Of a stretch of 64,000 bases of DNA, positions 58,517-64,000 are shown piece by piece. Numbering within the stretch: position 1 is the stretch's first letter; every line of letters begins with the position of its first letter. Origin of the DNA: Igneacidithiobacillus sp041146875 (GTDB lineage: Bacteria > Pseudomonadota > Gammaproteobacteria > Acidithiobacillales > Acidithiobacillaceae); contig NZ_JBFRXP010000001.1 in NCBI RefSeq assembly GCF_041146875.1, forward strand, positions 124,001 to 188,000, written 5' to 3'. A model generated the notes under the pieces. It searched no databases and had not been told where the DNA came from. It saw nothing but the letters and a program-made list of their open reading frames with translations. The position numbers and the translations under genes are program-made.

Positions 58517-60535
58517 GTGGTAGATGACGAAGTTTCCCGTTTGCGGATGGACGAATTGCGTGCGTGTCTGCACGCCGCTAATCAGGCTTACTATCAGGAT
58601 GATGCCCCCTTTCTGAGTGATGCCGAGTACGACAGTTTTCTGCGCGAACTTGGTGCATTGGAGGAGCAGTACCCGCAATGGCGAAGCCCGGATTCCCCCA
58701 CCCAGCGGGTGGGCGCCACCCCCATCTCTTCTTTTGCCAATACTGAATACCGTATTCCTATGTTGTCACTCGATAACGTTTTTGATGCTGGTGGTTTTGC
58801 CGACTGGTGGACGCGTCTGCAAAAGAGCCTGGGAGAGGAGCAGCAGATCGTGCTCAGCGCCGAACCGAAGTTTGACGGGCTTTCCCTCAATTTGCGCTAT
58901 GAAGACGGCGAATTGGTGCAAGCTGGTACCCGTGGTGACGGCGTGCATGGTGAAGACGTGACCCATAATGTGCGCACCATTCGCAATCTGCCCTTGCGTT
59001 TGCAGGGGGAGGGCTGGCCCGCATTGCTGGAGGTTCGCGGTGAGGCGGTGATCCCGACGGCGGCGTTTGCGCGCCTTAATCAAGAGCGGGAAGAAGCTGG
59101 ACAAGCGCCTTTTGCCAACCCGCGCAATGCTGCGGCTGGCAGTCTCCGTCAGCTTGACTCGCGTATTACCGCACGCCGACCCCTGGCGTTTTTCCCCTGG
59201 GGATGGGGTGAGGCTAATCAGAGCCTCGGCAATAGCCACCTTGGCGTGCTGCAACGTCTGCACGACTGGGGGTTTCCCCTGCTGACGGATTTGTTGCGCC
59301 CGGTAGATAGCCTGCAAGCGGCAGAGGAATACCAGCAAGAGATGGCCGCCCGGCGCGAGCAGTTGGCCTTTGAGATCGATGGGCTGGTTTTTAAGCTTGA
59401 TGATCTCGCTGCGCGCGAACGCTTGGGCTTTACCGCGCGCGCGCCGCGCTGGGCTATTGCCTATAAATTCCCGGCACATGAAGAAACGACCGTGTTACGC
59501 GATATTCTCGCCTCGGTGGGCCGCACTGGGGTGGTTACGCCCGTGGCGGTGCTGGAACCGGTGCGGGTGGCCGGCGTTGTCGTCAGTCGGGCGTCTTTAC
59601 ATAACCTGGATGAAGTACGGCGCAAGGACATACGCATTGGCGATACGGTGCTTATTCGCCGTGCTGGCGACGTGATCCCCGAACTGGTGCAAGTTTTAGT
59701 CGAACGTCGGCCGGCGGAGGCGGCAGAGTGGCAAATGCCGACGCAATGTCCGGTTTGCGGTTCCGAGGTGCTACGTTTGGGCGATGAAGTCGCCTATCGC
59801 TGTACCGGCGGGCTTTTTTGCCCCGCCCAACGGGTGGGTGCACTCCTGCATTTTGTCGCGCGCAAGGCCATGGATATTCAGGGTCTAGGCGAGAAACTGG
59901 CGCAGCAGTTGGTCGATTCCGGGTTGGTCCAGAGTGTGGCTGATCTCTATCGCTTGGATAGGGAAACGCTCACGCAGATGGAGCGCATGGGGCGCCGTTC
60001 GGCGGAAAATTTGCTGGCGCAACTGGTAGCATCCAAGGATACGACGATGCCGCGCTTTCTCTATGCCCTGGGTATTCCGCAGGTAGGCGAAACGACGGCC
60101 AAGGCTCTCGCCGAACATTTTGTCGACCTCACCGCCCTGATGGCTGCCGATGAAGAAGCATTGCAACAGGTACCGGACGTTGGGCCAATTGTTGCCCAAG
60201 CCGTGGCGCATTTTTTTGCGCAGGCGCACAACCAGGAAGTCATCCGCGATTTGCTGGCCGCCGCTATCCACTGGCCGCAGCCTGTGCCAAAGAAAGCGGG
60301 AATTTGGTCGGGCAAACAATTTGTTCTTACCGGAACATTACAAAACTGGACTCGCGACGAAGCCAAGGCAGAAATCGAGAAACGCGGCGGCAAGGTCATG
60401 TCGTCGGTTTCCAAAAAGACAGACTATTTGTTGCTGGGCGAAAATCCTGGTAGTAAGTTGGCGCAGGCAGAAAAACTAGGGATTGCGGTGTTGGATGAGG
60501 AGATTTTTTCTGGGTTACTAACGCGAGATGGCTGA
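58517..60535 (+). CDS. ligA: NAD-dependent DNA ligase LigA
   Basis: A 672-aa NAD+-dependent ligase that seals nicks in replication and repair. The adenylation motif KFDG is in LSAEPKFDGLSLNLRYEDGE. NAD-binding domain Ia, the OB fold (ASVGRTGVVTPVAVLEPV), the four-Cys zinc site (CPVCGSEVL...YRCTGGLFCPAQ) and helix-hairpin-helix repeats follow, and a BRCT domain begins near GIWSGKQFVLTGTLQNWTRD. The start is GTG 58517, with GGGAG at 58505-58509. Confidence 0.97.
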   Translation: MVDDEVSRLRMDELRACLHAANQAYYQDDAPFLSDAEYDSFLRELGALEEQYPQWRSPDSPTQRVGATPISSFANTEYRIPMLSLDNVFDAGGFADWWTRLQKSLGEEQQIVLSAEPKFDGLSLNLRYEDGELVQAGTRGDGVHGEDVTHNVRTIRNLPLRLQGEGWPALLEVRGEAVIPTAAFARLNQEREEAGQAPFANPRNAAAGSLRQLDSRITARRPLAFFPWGWGEANQSLGNSHLGVLQRLHDWGFPLLTDLLRPVDSLQAAEEYQQEMAARREQLAFEIDGLVFKLDDLAARERLGFTARAPRWAIAYKFPAHEETTVLRDILASVGRTGVVTPVAVLEPVRVAGVVVSRASLHNLDEVRRKDIRIGDTVLIRRAGDVIPELVQVLVERRPAEAAEWQMPTQCPVCGSEVLRLGDEVAYRCTGGLFCPAQRVGALLHFVARKAMDIQGLGEKLAQQLVDSGLVQSVADLYRLDRETLTQMERMGRRSAENLLAQLVASKDTTMPRFLYALGIPQVGETTAKALAEHFVDLTALMAADEEALQQVPDVGPIVAQAVAHFFAQAHNQEVIRDLLAAAIHWPQPVPKKAGIWSGKQFVLTGTLQNWTRDEAKAEIEKRGGKVMSSVSKKTDYLLLGENPGSKLAQAEKLGIAVLDEEIFSGLLTRDG

Positions 60536-61105
60536 TTAGAGATCTTCCATTTGGGTAATCATCAGGGCAAGTTCAATCAGTTTTTTCCCGTGATTCATTG
60601 CCAGCCGCCGCAAACGCTTGTACGCCTCGGCCTCATCGATCTGGAAGTCGCGCATGAGGATACCTTTGGCTTGCTCGATGATTTTGCGCTCATTGAGGGC
60701 GGTGCGGGTGCTGCTCAGCTCCTGACGCAGCTGGCGATACTCCGCATAGCGTAGGGCCGCCACCTTCAGAATGGGCGCAATGTCGCGCGCGGCAATACCA
60801 TGTGCTACATACGCGGCCACGCCGGCGCGGATGGCACGGCGCATGGTGTCTTCGTCCTCGGGTGCGCCCAGCACCACCACCGGCAGCTCAAGAGTCTCGC
60901 TCAAAAAGACGATGTGTTCCAGAACGTCGCGCTCCGGGGAACTGGCATCGGCTATGATCACCTCGGCCCGGCATTCCTCTACCCGTTGCCAGGACAATGC
61001 CTTCCACGACAAAATGGCAGGGACGCTATGCCCCTCGACAATCAGCGCATCGCGCAGAATGGCTACACGTGCGTCATCGTCATCAATGAGAACGATACGG
61101 TACAC
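60536..61105 (-). CDS. ANTAR-domain response regulator (NasT-like antiterminator)
   Basis: A 189-aa regulator with a receiver-like domain (~1-120; IVLIDDDDARVAIL acidic pocket, probable phosphoacceptor D53 in VIIADASSPERD) and a C-terminal ANTAR RNA-binding domain (ERKIIEQAKGILMRDFQIDE, then AYKRLRRLAMNHGKKLIELA). NasT-type proteins release a terminator hairpin in nas/nir leader RNAs in response to nitrate through the sensor NasS. Neighbouring nitrate-assimilation genes support that role. No nasS is in the window. It converges on ligA with no gap between the stop codons. Confidence 0.85.
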   Translation of the reverse strand: MYRIVLIDDDDARVAILRDALIVEGHSVPAILSWKALSWQRVEECRAEVIIADASSPERDVLEHIVFLSETLELPVVVLGAPEDEDTMRRAIRAGVAAYVAHGIAARDIAPILKVAALRYAEYRQLRQELSSTRTALNERKIIEQAKGILMRDFQIDEAEAYKRLRRLAMNHGKKLIELALMITQMEDL

Positions 61106-61110
61106 GTCGA

Positions 61111-61470
61111 TTAGGCCAGGAGACGTAACACAGCAGCATGCACAATTTCGGACTCACCTACCGGCGGGTCGACGACGATCGCACAAGCCGGCAGTTCCTT
61201 CAATAATTCCTCAACGATCCTGGGCACGTCATCGCGCAGATGACGACCACGGCTCCAAAACAGGGGGGTGATCTGAAAATTGCTTACCCCTCCTGCATAG
61301 GCCGTGCGAATCGCTTCCGGCAGACTCGGTGACCACATCTCCAGGTAGCAGAGGACGATGCTGCGCTCGGGATGAGCGGCCCCCAGATCTTCTGCGATCC
61401 ATTCGAAGGGCTGGCGCCATTCGGGGTCACGCGATCCGTGGGCTAGGAGTAACTGCATCGGGCTTGTCAT
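61111..61470 (-). CDS. CbiX/SirB-like sirohydrochlorin chelatase
   Basis: A 119-aa single-domain chelatase of the CbiX-small/SirB family. The first metal-binding His is in LLLAHGSRDPEWRQPFEWIA, and the second conserved region is FQITPLFWSRGRHLRDDVPR. Following cobA it would insert Fe2+ into sirohydrochlorin for siroheme (nitrite reductase); cobalt cannot be excluded. I start at ATG 61470, overlapping the cobA stop as ATGA, rather than at 61521 inside cobA. Confidence 0.85.
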   Translation of the reverse strand: MTSPMQLLLAHGSRDPEWRQPFEWIAEDLGAAHPERSIVLCYLEMWSPSLPEAIRTAYAGGVSNFQITPLFWSRGRHLRDDVPRIVEELLKELPACAIVVDPPVGESEIVHAAVLRLLA

Positions 61471-62258
61471 GGGCAACTGGCTTGCATCACCGGGCTGTTT
61501 TGTGGCGCTGTCGGTAACCAAGCGAGTATGTCTCCCAATTCCACCACCGCACCAATGATCAATATTGCGGGGCTACCGATACCCGTCTGGGCGATTGCCG
61601 CAGGCAAATCCTGTACGGTACTGCGTAGCTGGCGCTGCTCTAAGGTCGCCCATTGGATAGCGGCTGCGGGGGTGCTGGCAGACATGCCACCGGCCAGTAA
61701 GCCGGCACAAATCTGTTCGATCTGGGCTATGCCCATATAAATGACCAAGGTATCGGCTGCCCCGGCATAGCGCATCCAATCGATAGGTGCAGAGTTGCGC
61801 GCCTGTTGCCCGGTGCAGAACAGCACCGAGCGGCTCATCTGCCGATGGGTGAGAGGGATGCCCGCATAGGCGGCTGCGCCCATGCCGCTGGTGATTCCTG
61901 GGACGATTTCATAATCGATGCCAGCCGCGCGCAGGGCTAGACATTCCTCACTGCCGCGTCCAAAAAGGAAGGGATCACCCCCCTTCAGTCGGACTACCCG
62001 TAGCCCCCGCTGCGCTGCGCGAATCATCTGTTCGTGGATGCGTAATTGCGAGGTGGAGGGCTGGCCGCCACGTTTGCCCACGTCTATGCGTTGGCAACTG
62101 GCGGGCGCCAAAGACAGGATTTCTGGATTGGCCAGGGCATCATAAAAAATGACCTCTGCGGCATCCAGGCGTCGCGCCGCACGCAGGGTCAGCAGATCAG
62201 GATCGCCGGGGCCGGCGCCTACCAGGGAAACCAGGGGAGCAGAGAGGCGGGTAATCAT
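61467..62258 (-). CDS. cobA: uroporphyrinogen-III C-methyltransferase
   Basis: A 263-aa SAM enzyme that makes precorrin-2, the branch to siroheme and cobalamin. Signatures are VSLVGAGPGDPDLLTLRAAR (first SAM loop), VVRLKGGDPFLFGRGSEEC and YEIVPGITSGMGAAAYAGIP. It is a stand-alone methyltransferase (no CysG dehydrogenase/chelatase domain), which fits a separate chelatase gene directly downstream. Its place in a nitrate-assimilation group points to siroheme supply for assimilatory nitrite reductase. Confidence 0.94.
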   Translation of the reverse strand: MITRLSAPLVSLVGAGPGDPDLLTLRAARRLDAAEVIFYDALANPEILSLAPASCQRIDVGKRGGQPSTSQLRIHEQMIRAAQRGLRVVRLKGGDPFLFGRGSEECLALRAAGIDYEIVPGITSGMGAAAYAGIPLTHRQMSRSVLFCTGQQARNSAPIDWMRYAGAADTLVIYMGIAQIEQICAGLLAGGMSASTPAAAIQWATLEQRQLRSTVQDLPAAIAQTGIGSPAILIIGAVVELGDILAWLPTAPQNSPVMQASCP

Positions 62259-62270
62259 GATGACTTTCCT

Positions 62271-63287
62271 TTAGGCAGCAATGCGCGAGAAGGAGTGCCG
62301 CAAGAGTGCGCGGGCACGGGCAAGGTCAGGACAGCGACCGCTGAGGCACAGCAAAGCAGCGGCCTGCTCGGCAATGGGCAGGGGAAGGGCGCGCTGACCA
62401 TTGAGCACAGCGACAGTAAATTCGCTGGTGGCGGCGATAGTGTTTTCCGGTAACTCCGGCAGTTGTGCCAGCGGCGTACTGTCTTTGGCCAGCAATAACT
62501 CTGCGCGGCCCTGGGTACACTGAAAGAGATCGGGACGACGTTGTGGGTTGGCGAACGGCTCCCCCTCGGTCGCGCGAAAGCACAGCGCCGCGATGTCGTT
62601 GTGCACAAAGAATTCCTGTAGTCGTTGTAAATAGGGCGGATGGGTAACGGCCGCACAGACGATGGCTTCTTGCAGCGCAAAGGGGTGCAATACTTTCAGC
62701 AAGGTATGGACACTGGAGCGAATTCCCATGACACCACGCAGGGCAAAGATGCGCGCCAATCCCGGTTGCCAGGCAGATAACGGCAGGTAGACCAAGCCTT
62801 GCATCTGTAACAGCGTCTCCGCTTGTGCAAGGCTCGCTGCTGTTGCTAGACCCAATTGTTCCAGAACCTGTGCACTATGCACGCGGTCTTCCGGCGAGTG
62901 GTCTGGCGAGGGCGACGCGGGGAGAGCATCCAGGTCTGGTCCATGCACAAGCACGGGAACCCCACAACGGGTAAGGGTCAGCGCTAACAATGGCAAGAGG
63001 TTGGCGCGGCGCCGCGTGCCGTTGTAGCTGGCAAAAACCACGGGCCGCACACGACTGTGCCGTGCCATGGGTGTCATGTGCGCGCGAGCAGCTTGGTGAA
63101 AGCCTTCCAATTCCGCGAGGCTCTCGCCCTTGATGCGATAGGCCACCCAGAAGGCTCCGGCATAGAGTTCTGGCAATTCGCCAGCCAGCCAGGCGGAAAA
63201 GAGTTCTTTCGCCTCGTCCTGATGCAGATCTTCGGCATGCTCACGACCGCGGGCGACGCGGCTAAGGTAATGGCTCCACGGCTTCAT
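62271..63287 (-). CDS. YbiB/TrpD2-like protein (anthranilate phosphoribosyltransferase fold)
   Basis: A 338-aa protein of the glycosyltransferase-3/anthranilate PRTase superfamily. The N-terminal helical domain is seen in HQDEAKELFSAWLAGELPEL; the core has PVVFASYNGTRRRANLLPLL and PVLVHGPD, in place of the usual GTGGD motif of real TrpD. It therefore probably does not make tryptophan precursors; E. coli YbiB (TrpD2) binds nucleic acid. I chose ATG 63287, with GGAGG just upstream, overlapping the nasA stop. Its link with nitrate genes recurs in proteobacteria, but its role is unknown. Confidence 0.8.
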   Translation of the reverse strand: MKPWSHYLSRVARGREHAEDLHQDEAKELFSAWLAGELPELYAGAFWVAYRIKGESLAELEGFHQAARAHMTPMARHSRVRPVVFASYNGTRRRANLLPLLALTLTRCGVPVLVHGPDLDALPASPSPDHSPEDRVHSAQVLEQLGLATAASLAQAETLLQMQGLVYLPLSAWQPGLARIFALRGVMGIRSSVHTLLKVLHPFALQEAIVCAAVTHPPYLQRLQEFFVHNDIAALCFRATEGEPFANPQRRPDLFQCTQGRAELLLAKDSTPLAQLPELPENTIAATSEFTVAVLNGQRALPLPIAEQAAALLCLSGRCPDLARARALLRHSFSRIAA

Positions 63288-64000
63288 GATGCCTCCGCAA
63301 ATCGGTGTTGGAGTAGTTGTTGAATTTCTGGCTTGCAAGAGCCACATTCTGTTCCCGCGCCACAGGCCTGCATGATCCCTTCCAGGGAGCTCGCGCCATT
63401 GGCGATGGCGTGCAAAATAGTCTTTTCATCGACTCCCTTGCAGGCACAAATGCCGCGCGAGCGTTCCCAGGACGCCAGATTGGCGGGTACGCGTGGTGCC
63501 AGCAGGGCCAAGCGGAAGGGCTCAACTTCTGTGCCATCCAGGACTAACTGGCGCAGCCAGTCCAGGGTCTGCAGGCCACCCCAGAGGCGCAATGCGTTTA
63601 AGCGTCCGTCATGAATACGCAGGCGCTTGCTGAAGCCATTGCGTGGGTCTTCGTAGAGCAAGGTATCCGCTCCAAGCAGGGAAAGTGCTGCGTCCCAACG
63701 CTGGGCCACGCTGGGGTCCGGCGCCTGTTTGGCTGCTACGCGCAAAAGCGTGGCGGGGTGTTGTGCGGACACCAGCGGGGTGATGCTGGCATAGGCAAAG
63801 TCCTGCGCCAGTTCGCGCAATAACCGGCTTGCCTCTCCTGCGCTATCCTCCAGCAGCACGGCGGCCTCCCAGGGTAATGCAATCGCGTGGATGCGTACCG
63901 CCGCGTGTTTGAATTCCGGTTCGCCGGAATAGGGATCGATTGCCGGCAGGGTCACCGTGTTACATAGGGCCGCTGGGGCATGGCGCCGGCCAAAATGCAT
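63284..64000 (-). CDS. nasA: assimilatory nitrate reductase catalytic subunit, C-terminal part (runs off window)
   Basis: The last ~238 residues of a molybdopterin oxidoreductase of the NasA type. The end of the molybdopterin-dinucleotide-binding domain is seen in LPAIDPYSGEPEFKHAAVRI. The far C-terminus is a BFD-like [2Fe-2S] domain, with cysteines in ICACKGVDEKTILHAI and CGAGTECGSCKPEIQQLL, as in Klebsiella NasA. It would reduce nitrate to nitrite in the cytoplasm. The ATG at the window edge (63998-64000) is probably internal. It overlaps the ybiB-like gene as ATGA. Confidence 0.87.
   Translation of the reverse strand: MHFGRRHAPAALCNTVTLPAIDPYSGEPEFKHAAVRIHAIALPWEAAVLLEDSAGEASRLLRELAQDFAYASITPLVSAQHPATLLRVAAKQAPDPSVAQRWDAALSLLGADTLLYEDPRNGFSKRLRIHDGRLNALRLWGGLQTLDWLRQLVLDGTEVEPFRLALLAPRVPANLASWERSRGICACKGVDEKTILHAIANGASSLEGIMQACGAGTECGSCKPEIQQLLQHRFAEAS

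Noticed and set aside
61470..61521. A longer N-terminus for the CbiX-like chelatase from 61521
   Set aside because: The added residues lie wholly in cobA and do not resemble the family; the ATGA overlap at 61467-61470 gives the proper start.
1..64000. CRISPR arrays, rRNA operons or standard tRNA genes
   Set aside because: None seen by eye; the only RNA gene I can support is ssrA.

Overview
The window is a chromosomal segment of a gammaproteobacterium-like acidophile, most probably Acidithiobacillus (class Acidithiobacillia). The main pointers are an oxidoreductase and an aminotransferase (gnnA, gnnB) lying between lpxA and lpxB, an arrangement characterised in Acidithiobacillus ferrooxidans, together with a full isc cluster and generally GC-rich coding sequence. 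The species cannot be fixed from the sequence alone.

Layout. 1-4.8 kb: the end of an NYN/cold-shock-like protein gene, then argA, bolA, yciI and yciB on the minus strand, a DUF815 ATPase gene, and suhB. 4.8-13.0 kb: a plus-strand sulfur/Fe-S block, trmJ-cysE-iscR-iscS-iscU-iscA-hscB-hscA-fdx-iscX-mnmA, with a good IscR type-1 site before iscR. 13.0-18.8 kb: phosphate control, phoB-phoR, then a PhoB box inside the end of phoR, pstB-phoU-ppx and a DedA membrane protein gene. 18.9-40.8 kb: one long, tightly packed plus-strand run, rpsB-tsf-pyrH-frr-uppS-cdsA-dxr-rseP-bamA-skp-lpxD-fabZ-lpxA-gnnA-gnnB-lpxB-rnhB-dnaE-accA-tilS. It covers translation factors, isoprenoid and phospholipid precursors, outer-membrane assembly and lipid A. 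Most stops and starts overlap as ATGA.

40.8-54.6 kb is accessory DNA inserted at the 3' end of the tmRNA gene ssrA. Three copies of tmRNA 3'-end material are present: a decayed one near 41.3 kb, a 32/33-base copy at 53.17 kb with its own terminator, and the working end at 54.57 kb. I read this as two tandem insertions; no integrase gene remains. The larger one carries a RelE-type toxin/XRE antitoxin pair, a frameshifted rhuM, and a type I restriction-modification operon (HTH gene, hsdM, fic, hsdS, fic, hsdR). Two different Fic AMP-transferase genes are interleaved among the hsd genes. hsdR is split by a complete IS21-family element (istA, istB). The smaller insertion carries only an HTH antitoxin/PIN toxin pair whose toxin stop codon abuts the att copy. 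A broken GNAT toxin-like gene lies at the tilS side.

54.6-64 kb returns to the core genome: ssrA (tag ANDSNYALAA), mutS, a YccA/BI-1 membrane protein gene with a strong terminator, and ligA. A minus-strand nitrate/nitrite-assimilation group follows, read nasA (C-terminal part only, running off the window), ybiB-like, cobA, cbiX-like and an ANTAR regulator. It would supply nitrate reductase, siroheme for nitrite reductase and a NasT-type antiterminator.
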